A program made the position numbers and the translations under genes. A stretch of DNA of 46,275 nucleotides from Streptomyces sp. NRRL S-87 (lineage in GTDB: Bacteria; Actinomycetota; Actinomycetes; Streptomycetales; Streptomycetaceae): the NCBI RefSeq assembly GCF_000719335.1, contig NZ_JOGB01000052.1:1-46275 (forward strand), given 5' to 3'. Under the pieces are notes generated by a model. The model was given only the letters and a program-made list of their open reading frames with translations, ran no database searches and was not told the origin of the DNA. This document shows positions 24,508 through 33,067 of the stretch, piece after piece; position 1 is the stretch's first letter; each line of letters begins with the position of its first letter.

Positions 24508-27153
24508 ATGGCACGCGGCAAGCTACGGATCTACCTGGGCGCGGCCCCCGGCGTGGGCAAGACCTTCGCGATGCTGTCCGAGGGCCACCGGCGCCAGGAG
24601 CGCGGTACCGACGTCGTCGTCGGGTACGTCGAGCACCACGGCCGGCAGCGCACCGAGGTCCTCCTGCACGGCCTGGAGCAGGTCCGGCGGCACGAGCTGG
24701 AGCACCGCGGCGCGGCGTTCGCCGAGATGGACGTGGACGCCGTACTCGCCCGGCGGCCCGCGGTCGCGCTGGTGGACGAGCTCGCGCACACCAACGCGCC
24801 CGGCTCGCGCAACACCAAGCGCTGGCAGGACGTCGAGGAGCTCCTGCGGGCCGGCATCGACGTGGTGACCACGGTCAACATCCAGCACCTGGAGTCGCTC
24901 GGCGACGTCGTCGAGGCCATCACCGGGGTGCGGCAGCGCGAGACCGTGCCGGACGAGGTGGTGCGTCGGGCGGACCAGATCGAACTGGTCGACATGTCGC
25001 CGCAGGCGCTGCGCCGCCGCATGGCGCACGGCAACGTCTACCGGCCCGACAAGGTCGACGCGGCGCTGTCCAACTACTTCCGCCCCGGCAACCTGACCGC
25101 GCTGCGCGAGCTGGCCCTGCTGTGGGTGGCCGACCGGGTGGACGAGTACCTCCAGCAGTACCGGGGCGAGCACGACATCCGCTCCACCTGGCAGGCCCGC
25201 GAGCGGATCGTCGTGGGGCTGACCGGCGGGCCGGAGGGCCGCACGCTCATCCGCCGCGCCGCCCGGCTGGCCGAGAAGGGGGCCGGCGGCGAGGTGCTCG
25301 CCGTGTACGTGGCCCGCGGCGACGGGCTCACGGCCGCCTCGCCCAAGGAGCTGGCCGTCCAGCGCACCCTGGTCGAGGACCTCGGAGGAACGTTTCACCA
25401 CGTCGTGGGCGACGACGTCCCCGACGCGCTGCTGGAGTTCGCCCGCGGCGTCAACGCCACGCAGATAGTCCTCGGCGTCAGCCGCCGCAGGCCCTGGCAG
25501 TACGTCTTCGGCCCCGGCGTGAGCGCCACCGTCGCCCGCGAGTCGGGTCCGGACCTCGACGTGCACCTCGTCACCCACGACGCCATGGCCAAGGGCCGCG
25601 GTCTGCCGGCCGCCCGCACCGCGCGGCTGGGCCGTGCCCGGATCGCCGCCGGCTGGTGCGTGGGCGTGGCCCTGCCCGTGCTGCTCGCGCTGCTGCTCAC
25701 CCGGATCGAGACCGAGCTCGGCCTCGCCAACGACATGCTGCTCTTCCTGGCCCTGACCGTGGCCGCGGCCCTGCTCGGCGGCCTGGCACCGGCGCTGGCC
25801 TCGGCGGCCGTCTGCTCCCTGCTGCTCAACTGGTTCTTCACCCCGCCGGTGCACCGGCTGACCATCGCCGACCCGAAGAACATCGTCGCCATCGCGGTCT
25901 TCTTCGCGGTGGCCGTCTCGGTGGCCTCCGTGGTCGACCTGGCCGCCCGGCGCACCCACCAGGCGGCCCGGCTGCGCGCCGAGTCCGAGATCCTCTCGTT
26001 CCTCGCCGGCAGCGTGCTGCGGGGCGAGACCACCCTGGACGCCCTGCTGGAGCGGGTCCGGGAGACCTTCGGCATGGAGTCCGTGGCCCTGCTGGAGCGG
26101 GCCGGCGAGACCGACCCCTGGACCCCGGCCGGCAGCGTCGGGCCCGCCCCCGCGGCCCGGCCCGAGGACGCCGACGCCGACATGCCCGTCGGCGACCACC
26201 TGGCCCTCGCCCTGACCGGCCGCGTGCTGCCCGCCGAGGACCGGCGGGTGCTCGGTGCCTTCGCCGCCCAGGCCGCGGTCGTCCTGGACCGCAGCAGGCT
26301 GCTGGACGAGGCCGCCAAGGCCCGCGAGCTGGAGGAGGTGGGCCGCATCCGCACCGCGCTGCTCGCGGCCGTCAGCCACGACCTGCGCACCCCGCTCGCC
26401 GGCATCAAGGCGTCGGTGTCCTCGCTGCGCTCCGACGACGTCGAGTGGTCCGAGGAGGACCGTTCCGAGCTCCTCGAGGGCATCGAGGACGGCGCCGACC
26501 GCCTCGGCCACCTGATCGGCAACCTCCTCGACATGTCCCGCCTCAACACCGGCACGGTCACCCCGCTGATCCGCGAGACCGACCTCGACGAGGTGGTCCC
26601 GATGGCCCTGGGCGGCGTACCCGAGGGCAGCGTCGAGCTGGACGTCCCCGAGACGCTGCCCATGGTGGCGGTGGACCCGGGGCTGCTGGAGCGGGCGGTG
26701 GCCAACGTCGTCGAGAACGCCGTCAAGTACAGCCCCGCCGGGGAGCTTGTGCACGTCGCGGCCAGCGTGCTCGGCGACCGGGTGGAGGTCCGCGTGGCCG
26801 ACCGCGGGCCCGGCGTGCCCGAGGAGGCCCGCGAGCGGATCTTCGAGCCCTTCCAGCGGTACGGGGACGCCCCGCGCGGGGCCGGGGTCGGCCTCGGGCT
26901 GGCCGTCGCCCGCGGGTTCACCGAGGCCGTCGGCGGCACGCTGACGGCCGAGGACACCCCGGGCGGGGGGCTGACCATGGTGCTGTCGCTGCCCGCCGCG
27001 GGCGGCAGGCGGGCGCCCGCACCGTACGTCACGTCCGAGGCCGCGACGACGGCCGTGCCCGGTTCCGGGCCGGCGGACGCCGCCCGGAACGCCTCCGGAG
27101 CCGCGACCGCGGCCCGGTCCGCCGAGATCCGACAGGAAGCAGGTCCCCGATGA
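24508..27153 (+). CDS. kdpD: Potassium-responsive sensor kinase KdpD
   Basis: An 881-aa protein (E. coli KdpD is 894). The KdpD domain has Walker A GAAPGVGKT (11-19) and Walker B ALVDELAHTNAPGS. A USP-like domain follows (about 230-360), then four TM segments (about 378-476), a GAF-like region, the H-box SHDLRTPL with H624, and the ATPase domain with the N-box VVENAVKYSPAG. It senses K+ limitation or turgor and phosphorylates KdpE. The ATG at 24508 gives the family start MARGKLRIYLG. GTG 24478 is possible but adds ten non-family residues. No kdpFABC operon is in the window. Its stop overlaps the kdpE start (ATGA). Confidence 0.94.
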   Translation: MARGKLRIYLGAAPGVGKTFAMLSEGHRRQERGTDVVVGYVEHHGRQRTEVLLHGLEQVRRHELEHRGAAFAEMDVDAVLARRPAVALVDELAHTNAPGSRNTKRWQDVEELLRAGIDVVTTVNIQHLESLGDVVEAITGVRQRETVPDEVVRRADQIELVDMSPQALRRRMAHGNVYRPDKVDAALSNYFRPGNLTALRELALLWVADRVDEYLQQYRGEHDIRSTWQARERIVVGLTGGPEGRTLIRRAARLAEKGAGGEVLAVYVARGDGLTAASPKELAVQRTLVEDLGGTFHHVVGDDVPDALLEFARGVNATQIVLGVSRRRPWQYVFGPGVSATVARESGPDLDVHLVTHDAMAKGRGLPAARTARLGRARIAAGWCVGVALPVLLALLLTRIETELGLANDMLLFLALTVAAALLGGLAPALASAAVCSLLLNWFFTPPVHRLTIADPKNIVAIAVFFAVAVSVASVVDLAARRTHQAARLRAESEILSFLAGSVLRGETTLDALLERVRETFGMESVALLERAGETDPWTPAGSVGPAPAARPEDADADMPVGDHLALALTGRVLPAEDRRVLGAFAAQAAVVLDRSRLLDEAAKARELEEVGRIRTALLAAVSHDLRTPLAGIKASVSSLRSDDVEWSEEDRSELLEGIEDGADRLGHLIGNLLDMSRLNTGTVTPLIRETDLDEVVPMALGGVPEGSVELDVPETLPMVAVDPGLLERAVANVVENAVKYSPAGELVHVAASVLGDRVEVRVADRGPGVPEEARERIFEPFQRYGDAPRGAGVGLGLAVARGFTEAVGGTLTAEDTPGGGLTMVLSLPAAGGRRAPAPYVTSEAATTAVPGSGPADAARNASGAATAARSAEIRQEAGPR

Positions 27154-27836
27154 CGCGGGTGCTCGTGGTGGACGACGAGCCGCAGATCGTCCGCGCGCTC
27201 GTGATCAACCTCAAGGCGCGCAGGTACGAGGTCGACGCGGCCGCCGACGGGGCCGCCGCCCTGGAACTGGCCGCCGCCCGCCACCCCGACGTGGTCGTCC
27301 TCGACCTCGGCCTGCCGGACATGGACGGGGTCGAGGTGATCAGGGGCCTGCGGGGCTGGACCCGGGTGCCGATCCTGGTCCTGTCCGCCCGGCACAGCTC
27401 CGACGAGAAGGTCGAGGCGCTCGACGCGGGGGCGGACGACTACGTCACCAAGCCCTTCGGCATGGACGAGCTGCTGGCCCGGCTGCGGGCCGCCGTGCGC
27501 CGCGCCGAGCCGGTGGCCGGGGCGGGGGAGGACGAGGTGCTCGTGGAGACCGCGGGCTTCACGGTCGACCTGGCCGCCAAGAAGGCAGTCCGGGACGGCC
27601 GGGACGTACGGCTGACCCCCACCGAGTGGCACCTGCTGGAGGTGCTGGTCCGCAACAGCGGCCGGCTGGTCAGCCAGAAACAGCTCCTCCAGGAGGTCTG
27701 GGGGCCCTCCTACGGCACCGAGACGAACTACCTGAGGGTCTACATGGCCCAGCTCCGCCGGAAGCTGGAGGCGGACCCCTCGCACCCGCGGCACTTCATC
27801 ACCGAGCCGGGCATGGGGTACCGCTTCGAGCGGTGA
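27150..27836 (+). CDS. kdpE: Response regulator KdpE
   Basis: A 228-aa OmpR/PhoB-type regulator. The receiver has the DDE acidic pocket near residue 8, phosphoacceptor D52 (VVVLDLGLPDMDG) and the Lys in YVTKPFGM. The DNA-binding domain (about 130-228) has TPTEWHLLEVLVRN and ends ITEPGMGYRFER, typical of KdpE. It overlaps kdpD by four bases, so the pair is translationally coupled. Its targets cannot be kdpFABC nearby; the KimA and TrkA genes 2-3 kb downstream are candidates. Confidence 0.94.
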   Translation: MTRVLVVDDEPQIVRALVINLKARRYEVDAAADGAAALELAAARHPDVVVLDLGLPDMDGVEVIRGLRGWTRVPILVLSARHSSDEKVEALDAGADDYVTKPFGMDELLARLRAAVRRAEPVAGAGEDEVLVETAGFTVDLAAKKAVRDGRDVRLTPTEWHLLEVLVRNSGRLVSQKQLLQEVWGPSYGTETNYLRVYMAQLRRKLEADPSHPRHFITEPGMGYRFER

Positions 27837-27864
27837 GCCGTCCCGGGCCCCGCCGGACCGGTAC

Positions 27865-27975
27865 ACAGCGCCTCGGGTGCCGGGCTCCGAACGGATGACG
27901 GGACAGCGCCTCGGCTGCCGGGCGCCGAACGGGTGAAGGGACAGCGCTTCGGGTGCCGGGCGCCGCGCCGGTAGT
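27865..27975. repeat. 38-bp tandem repeat, three copies
   Basis: The unit starting ACAGCGCCTCGG begins at 27865, 27903 and 27941, exactly 38 bp apart. It includes TGCCGGGCGCCGAACGGGTGA-like sequence; the third copy runs into the promoter of the OB-fold gene. It lies between kdpE and that gene. Confidence 0.88.
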
Positions 27976-27983
27976 CTTCCTAT

Positions 27984-28394
27984 ATGAGTGCTGTACCTCG
28001 TTCCGAGAAGCCCGCCAAACCCGCGGGGCGGTTCCGCCGGATGATCGAACGGCTGTCCACCTCGCAGGAGGAGCTGCACTCCGCGGAGCTCCAGGAGGAC
28101 GCGGAGGCCGCGGGGTGCACCCGAATCGGTGACTGCCACGACCGCCAGATCGTCAAGGTGACTGGTACCTTGCGCACGGTCACCCTGCGACCGCGGGCCG
28201 GTGTACCGGCCCTGGAGGCGGAGCTGTTCGACGGCTCGGCCGCGCTGGACGTGGTCTGGCTGGGCCGGCGCTCCATCGTGGGCATCGAGCCGGGCCGCAA
28301 GCTGATCGCCTCCGGGCGGATCGCCATGAGCCACGGCCGCCGGGTGCTGTTCAACCCGAAGTACGAACTCCGACCGCTCGGACAGGAGCACTAG
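27984..28394 (+). CDS. OB-fold nucleic-acid-binding protein
   Basis: A 136-aa protein. Residues 1-45 are basic and then acidic. The rest is an OB-fold strand pattern with RQIVKVTGTLRTVTLRP, LEAELFDGSAALDVVWLGRRSIVGIEPG and LIASGRIAMSHGRRVLFNPKYEL, like RecG-wedge/tRNA-anticodon-type OB domains. Likely binds single-stranded nucleic acid; the specific role is unknown. No ribosome site precedes the ATG, but TAGTCT lies six bases upstream, which suggests a leaderless mRNA. DUF3159 follows after three bases, an arrangement conserved across actinobacteria. Confidence 0.88.
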   Translation: MSAVPRSEKPAKPAGRFRRMIERLSTSQEELHSAELQEDAEAAGCTRIGDCHDRQIVKVTGTLRTVTLRPRAGVPALEAELFDGSAALDVVWLGRRSIVGIEPGRKLIASGRIAMSHGRRVLFNPKYELRPLGQEH

Positions 28395-28397
28395 CCG

Positions 28398-29171
28398 GTG
28401 ACGTCACTCGACAAGAAGGGCCCCGAGGCGGGCCTCCAGGGGCCCGCGGCGGGCCAGGCAGCCGGGGAGGAACACGACTCCCGGGCCGTGACCCAGGCCG
28501 CGCTCTTCGACGCCTTCGGCGGCGTCCGCGGCACGCTGGAGACCATGCTCCCCGGCCTGCTCTTCGTCGGGATCTTCACGTTCACCAAGGACCTGAAGAT
28601 GTCCGCGATCGCGGCCTCGGCAGTGGCGGTCGCGCTGGTCATCGTGCGGCTGGCCCGCAAGGACACCGTCAAGCACGCCTTCAGCGGCGTCTTCGGCGTC
28701 GGTGTCGGCGTGGCCTTCGCGATGTTCACGGGCAACGCCAAGGACTTCTACCTGCCGGGCATGATCTACGGCGCCGGTCTGGGCGTGGCGTTCACGGTCT
28801 CCGCCCTGGTGGGCTTCCCGCTGCTCGGCGTCGTGCTCGGGCCGATCTTCCGCGAGAACCTGTCCTGGCGGACCCGGAACCCCGGGCGCAAGGCCGCGTA
28901 CACCAAGGCCAGCCTGGCCTGGGGCCTGATCTTCCTCGCCAAGTACGCGGTCATCTTCCCGCTGTACTGGTGGGGGGACACCGCGCAGCTGGGGTGGGTG
29001 CTGATCGCCCTGAAGCTCCCGCCGATGGTGCTGGCGGTCTACTTCACGTGGGTGTTCCTGGCCAAGGCGCCGCCGCCGATCGACGTCTTCGCCGAGATGG
29101 AGGCGGAGGAGCGGGCCGAGGAGGAGCGCAAGGCCGCCGGGCAGGCGGCCGCGCGGCACCGCAGGGCCTGA
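28398..29171 (+). CDS. DUF3159 integral membrane protein
   Basis: A 257-aa protein with about five to six transmembrane helices between residues 45 and 220 (GLLFVGIFTFTK, AIAASAVAVALVIV, FSGVFGVGVGVAFAMF, GLIFLAKYAVIFPLYW, and others), with a charged C-terminal tail rich in Glu and Arg. DUF3159 proteins are unknown in function and nearly always next to an OB-fold gene and TrkA genes in actinobacteria, which suggests a link to ion homeostasis. GTG start three bases after the OB-fold stop. Confidence 0.9.
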   Translation: MTSLDKKGPEAGLQGPAAGQAAGEEHDSRAVTQAALFDAFGGVRGTLETMLPGLLFVGIFTFTKDLKMSAIAASAVAVALVIVRLARKDTVKHAFSGVFGVGVGVAFAMFTGNAKDFYLPGMIYGAGLGVAFTVSALVGFPLLGVVLGPIFRENLSWRTRNPGRKAAYTKASLAWGLIFLAKYAVIFPLYWWGDTAQLGWVLIALKLPPMVLAVYFTWVFLAKAPPPIDVFAEMEAEERAEEERKAAGQAAARHRRA

Positions 29172-29236
29172 TCCCGGCGGCGCGGGGCGCGGTCCGGGGA
29201 TCCCGGTGACCGTGCCGGTGCCGGCCCCTGAGGACC

Positions 29237-29293
29237 GTACGTACGCCAAGGCCCCCGGAACCGACCCGGTTCCGGGGGCCTTGGCGTACGTAC
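29237..29293. terminator. Exceptionally long bidirectional terminator
   Basis: A perfect 27-bp inverted repeat (29237-29263 with 29267-29293) with a 3-base loop. It lies between the convergent DUF3159 and TrkA genes (stops at 29171 and 29312). Confidence 0.92.
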
Positions 29294-29311
29294 CGGGGCC
29301 GGGGGCCCGGC

Positions 29312-29992
29312 TCAGCCCTGGGCGCCCTCGGGGCGCTCCGCGTTCAGCAGCTCCTCGAGCTGGGTCTCGCGGGCCTGGGCGGCCACGAACAGCAGCTCGT
29401 CGCCCGCCTCCAGGGTCTCCTCGGGGTGCGGGGTGAGCACCCGGTTGCCGCGGATGATCGTCACCAGGGACGTGTCCTGCGGCCAGTTGACCTCGCTGAT
29501 GAGGGTACCGGCCATCGGGGACTCCGGCGGCAGGGTCAGCTCGACCAGGTTGGCGTCGCCGTGGCTGAAGCGCAGCAGGCGGACCAGGTCGCCGACGCTC
29601 ACGGCCTCCTCGACGAGGGCCGACATCAGGCGCGGGGTGGAGACGGCGACGTCGACGCCCCAGGCCTCGTTGAAGAGCCACTCGTTCTTGGGGTTGTTCA
29701 CGCGGGCCACCACGCGCGGCACCCCGTACTCGGTCTTGGCCAGCAGCGAGACGACCAGGTTGACCTTGTCGTCACCCGTGGCCGCGATGACCACGTTGCA
29801 GCGCTGCAGCGCCGCCTCGTCCAGCGACGTGATCTCGCAGGCGTCGGCCAGCAGCCACTCGGCCTGCGGCACCCGCTCCACCGAGATGGCGGTGGGCGCC
29901 TTGTCGACCAGCAGCACCTCGTGCCCGTTCTCCAGCAGCTCGCCCGCGATGGAGCGGCCGACGGCGCCGGCCCCGGCGATCGCGACCCTCAT
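29312..29992 (-). CDS. TrkA-family K+ regulatory subunit (CeoC-like)
   Basis: A 226-aa protein. An RCK_N Rossmann domain has GAGAVGRSIAGELLENGHEVLLVD (GxGxxG near residue 7) for NAD(H)/nucleotide binding. An RCK_C domain from about 140 contains SPMAGTLISEVNWP. It has no membrane segment, so it acts as a cytoplasmic gating subunit of a K+ uptake or channel system. The ATG at 29992 overlaps the stop of the upstream partner by four bases (ATGA). In mycobacteria the corresponding pair is CeoB/CeoC. No TrkH/TrkG membrane subunit is in the window. Confidence 0.92.
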   Translation of the reverse strand: MRVAIAGAGAVGRSIAGELLENGHEVLLVDKAPTAISVERVPQAEWLLADACEITSLDEAALQRCNVVIAATGDDKVNLVVSLLAKTEYGVPRVVARVNNPKNEWLFNEAWGVDVAVSTPRLMSALVEEAVSVGDLVRLLRFSHGDANLVELTLPPESPMAGTLISEVNWPQDTSLVTIIRGNRVLTPHPEETLEAGDELLFVAAQARETQLEELLNAERPEGAQG

Positions 29993-30657
29993 GCGTGTGC
30001 CTCCTCGGGACCCTGCGCGAACGCGGCTTCGACCTTCTCGATCTCGTCCGTGCGCATCATCACGTGGACGAGGTCACCCTCCTGGAGCACCGTCTGCGAG
30101 GTCGGCAGCGTCGCCTCGCCCAGACGCGTGAGGAAGGCGACCCGGACGCCCGTCTCCTCCTGCAGCGTGCTGATCTTGTGGCCGATCCAGGCCGGGGAGG
30201 TGTGCACCTCGGCGAGCTGGACGCCGCCGCTCGGGTCGCGCCACAGCGGCTCGGCGCCCGAGGGCAGCAGGCGGCGCAGCATCTGGTCGGCGGTCCAGCG
30301 GACCGTCGCCACGGTCGGGATGCCCAGCCGCTGGTAGACCTCGGCGCGCCGGGGGTCGTAGATGCGGGCCGCGACGTTCTCGACGCCGAACATCTCGCGG
30401 GCCACGCGGGCCGCGATGATGTTGGAATTGTCACCGCTGCTGACCGCCGCGAAGGCGCCCGCTTCCTCGATGCCGGCCTCGCGCAGGGTGTCCTGGTCGA
30501 AGCCCACGCCGGTGACGCGACGGCCGCCGAAGCCCGATCCCAGCCGGCGGAACGCGGTGGGGTCCTGGTCGATGACCGCGACCGTGTGCCCCTGCTGCTC
30601 CAGGGTCTGCGCGAGGGCGGAGCCCACTCTGCCGCAGCCCATAATGACGATGTGCAC
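29989..30657 (-). CDS. TrkA-family K+ regulatory subunit (CeoB-like)
   Basis: A 222-aa protein with the same RCK_N/RCK_C layout: VHIVIMGCGRVGSALAQTL at the start, Asp in VAVIDQDP for ribose binding, and a C-terminal half with PAWIGHKISTLQEETGVRVAFLTR. GTG 30657 is chosen: GGAAGGA lies eight bases upstream and the protein begins directly with the Rossmann strand. The open frame to 30753 is not conserved. First gene of a two-gene unit, divergent from the KimA-like transporter with a 244-bp spacer. Confidence 0.92.
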   Translation of the reverse strand: MHIVIMGCGRVGSALAQTLEQQGHTVAVIDQDPTAFRRLGSGFGGRRVTGVGFDQDTLREAGIEEAGAFAAVSSGDNSNIIAARVAREMFGVENVAARIYDPRRAEVYQRLGIPTVATVRWTADQMLRRLLPSGAEPLWRDPSGGVQLAEVHTSPAWIGHKISTLQEETGVRVAFLTRLGEATLPTSQTVLQEGDLVHVMMRTDEIEKVEAAFAQGPEEAHA

Positions 30658-30887
30658 GGCCGTCCTTCCGGCTGTCTGTAGGTTTCGGACCGCTGGGGGA
30701 CCGGTGCCGGACCCGGGTGGTCCGTCGGTCCCTCGGTGATCCTCTGGCTTCACAGGGTCTCAGACCATGGCCCAAGCTACACACGCGCGGTCACCAGTGT
30801 GACTCTTTGTGCCGCTCCGATGGGTATTTGGGGCGGGGTTTGGGGTGGCGTTCGCACACTGGTTGGCCAGGGCTCTTTTCGAACCCT

Positions 30888-30893
30888 TAACAT
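30888..30893 (+). promoter_or_regulatory. Candidate -10 box of a leaderless kimA-like transcript
   Basis: TAACAT at 30888-30893 lies eight bases before the GTG at 30902. TTGGCC at 30863-30868 is a weak -35 (19-bp gap). No purine-rich ribosome site precedes the GTG. The rest of 30658-30887 shows no gene. Confidence 0.5.
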
Positions 30894-30901
30894 CCTCTGT
30901 C

Positions 30902-32950
30902 GTGTCCAAACTGACCGACGTGCCCAAACGGATCCTGATCGGCCGGGCGCTGCGCAGCGACCGCCTCGGCGAAACGCTCCTGCCGAAGCGCATCGCGCTC
31001 CCCGTCTTCGCGTCCGACCCCCTCTCGTCCGTGGCATATGCCCCTGGCGAAGTACTTCTCGTACTTTCGATCGCGGGTGTGTCGGCGTACAGCTACAGCC
31101 CCTGGATCGCCCTCGCGGTCGTCGTGCTGATGTTCACCGTCGTGGCCTCGTACCGGCAGAACGTCCACGCGTACCCCAGCGGCGGCGGCGACTACGAGGT
31201 CGCCAACACCAACCTGGGGCCGAAGGCCGGACTGACGGTCGCCAGCGCCCTGCTCGTCGACTACGTGCTCACCGTCGCCGTCTCGATCTCCTCCGGAGTC
31301 GAGAACCTCGGCTCGGCGGTGGATTTCGTGATCGAGCACAAGGTGCTCAGCGCCATGATCATGATTTTGCTGCTGACGCTGATGAACCTGCGCGGCGTGA
31401 AGGAGTCCGGAAACTTCTTCGCGATTCCGACGTACGTGTTCGTCGCCGGCGTCTTCATCATGATCGCCTGGGGTGCGTGGCGCGGCCTCGTCCTCGGCGA
31501 CACGATGAAGGCCCCCACCGCCGACTTCACGATCAAGGCCGAACACGAGGGCCTCGCCGGATTCGCGCTCGTCTTCCTGCTGCTGCGCGCCTTCTCCTCC
31601 GGCTGTGCCGCCCTGACAGGTGTCGAGGCCATCAGCAACGGCGTCCCCGCGTTCCGCAAGCCCAAGTCGAAGAACGCCGCCACGACGCTCGCCCTCATGG
31701 GCGGCCTCGCCGTGACCATGTTCTGCGGCATCATCGCCCTCGCCATGGCCACCGACGTGCGCATGGCAGAGAAGCCCGCCGAGGACCTGCTCCACAACGG
31801 CGTCCCGGTCGGCCCCGCGTACGTGCAGAACCCGGTCATCTCGCAGGTCGCCGAGGCCGTCTTCGGCAACGGCAGCTTCCTGTTCATCCTGCTCGCCGCC
31901 GCCACCGCCCTCGTGCTGTTCCTCGCGGCGAACACGGCGTACAACGGCTTCCCGCTGCTCGGCTCGATCCTCGCCCAGGACCGCTACCTGCCGCGCCAGC
32001 TGCACACCCGCGGCGACCGGCTCGCCTTCTCCAACGGCATCGTGCTGCTGGCCGGCGCCGCCGCCCTGCTGGTGTGGATCTACGACGCCGACTCGACGCG
32101 GCTGATCCAGCTCTACATCGTCGGCGTCTTCGTGTCCTTCACGCTCAGCCAGATCGGCATGGTCCGGCACTGGAACCGGCACCTGCGCAGCGAGCGCGAC
32201 ACCGCCAAGCGACGCCACATGTTCCGCTCCCGGGCCATCAACGCCTTCGGCGCCACCTTCACCGGGCTCGTCCTGGTCGTCGTCCTCGCGACCAAGTTCA
32301 CGCACGGCGCCTGGGTGGCCCTGCTCGGCATGCTGATCTTCTACGCGACGATGACCGCCATCCGGCGCCACTACGACAACGTCGCCGAGGAGATCGCCGC
32401 CGCGGAGGAGCGCCCCGACGAGTACGTGCGCCCCTCGCGCGTCCGCTCCGTCGTCCTGGTCTCCAAGCTGCACAAGCCCACCCTGCGGGCGCTGGCGTAC
32501 GCCAAGCTGCTGCACGCCAACCAGCTCGAGGCGCTCAGCGTCAGCGTCGACCCGGCCGAGACCAAGGCCCTCAAGGCCGAGTGGGAGCGGCGCGGCATCG
32601 ACGTACCGCTGAAGATCCTCGACTCGCCGTACCGCGAGGTCACCCGACCGGTCATCGAGTACATCAAGGGACTGCGGTCGGAGAACCCGCGCGACGCGGT
32701 CAGCGTGTACATCCCCGAGTACGTCGTCGGGCACTGGTACGAGCACCTGCTGCACAACCAGAGCGCGCTGCGGCTCAAGGGCCGGCTCCTCTTCACGCCC
32801 GGCGTGATGGTCACGTCCGTCCCGTACCAGCTGGCCTCCTCCGAGGCGGCCCGCAAGCGGGCCCGCAAGCGCGCGGAGTGGAACGCGCCGGGCGCGGTGC
32901 GGCGCGGACCGGTGGACACGCGCAAGAAGGAGTCCGCGGGGAAGCAGTAG
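30902..32950 (+). CDS. APC-superfamily K+ transporter, KimA-like
   Basis: A 682-aa protein: a 12-helix LeuT-fold transporter (about 25-480), then a cytoplasmic domain to about 650. Similarity to Bacillus KimA, recalled from memory, runs throughout: ASDPLSSVAYA, ASYRQNVHAYPSGGGDYEV, AFSSGCAALTGVEAISNGVPAF, and in the tail HNQSALRLKGRLLF and DSPYREVTRPV. KimA imports K+ with H+ and is inhibited by c-di-AMP through its cytoplasmic domain. The GTG at 30902 starts VSKLTDVPKRILIGRAL. A T-tailed terminator follows. Next to kdpDE and the TrkA pair it suggests a K+ homeostasis locus. An amino-acid permease is the alternative call. Confidence 0.85.
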   Translation: MSKLTDVPKRILIGRALRSDRLGETLLPKRIALPVFASDPLSSVAYAPGEVLLVLSIAGVSAYSYSPWIALAVVVLMFTVVASYRQNVHAYPSGGGDYEVANTNLGPKAGLTVASALLVDYVLTVAVSISSGVENLGSAVDFVIEHKVLSAMIMILLLTLMNLRGVKESGNFFAIPTYVFVAGVFIMIAWGAWRGLVLGDTMKAPTADFTIKAEHEGLAGFALVFLLLRAFSSGCAALTGVEAISNGVPAFRKPKSKNAATTLALMGGLAVTMFCGIIALAMATDVRMAEKPAEDLLHNGVPVGPAYVQNPVISQVAEAVFGNGSFLFILLAAATALVLFLAANTAYNGFPLLGSILAQDRYLPRQLHTRGDRLAFSNGIVLLAGAAALLVWIYDADSTRLIQLYIVGVFVSFTLSQIGMVRHWNRHLRSERDTAKRRHMFRSRAINAFGATFTGLVLVVVLATKFTHGAWVALLGMLIFYATMTAIRRHYDNVAEEIAAAEERPDEYVRPSRVRSVVLVSKLHKPTLRALAYAKLLHANQLEALSVSVDPAETKALKAEWERRGIDVPLKILDSPYREVTRPVIEYIKGLRSENPRDAVSVYIPEYVVGHWYEHLLHNQSALRLKGRLLFTPGVMVTSVPYQLASSEAARKRARKRAEWNAPGAVRRGPVDTRKKESAGKQ

Positions 32951-32990
32951 CGCCGCCCCGTACCGCACCGCTGCGCACTCGGTTCCTGCC

Positions 32991-33036
32991 CGGGACGCGA
33001 CCCGACGTACACTGACGGGTCGCGTCCCGCGCGTTT
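32991..33036 (+). terminator. Intrinsic terminator with T-run
   Basis: A perfect 14-bp stem CGGGACGCGACCCG/CGGGTCGCGTCCCG with an 11-base loop, followed closely by TTTTT at about 33032. One of the few textbook terminators here. Confidence 0.88.
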
Positions 33037-33067
33037 TTCGCCACCAGCACTTGGAGCCGTCCCCACC

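Noticed and set aside
27865..27975. CRISPR-like array
   Set aside because: The three 38-bp units are head-to-tail with no unique spacers and no cas genes nearby.
30658..30901. ydaO-type c-di-AMP riboswitch before the KimA-like gene
   Set aside because: No conserved riboswitch core was recognised and the likely promoter lies right at the start codon.
24181..33000. kdpFABC pump operon near kdpDE
   Set aside because: No KdpB P-type ATPase motif or KdpA-like membrane protein in any frame of the region.
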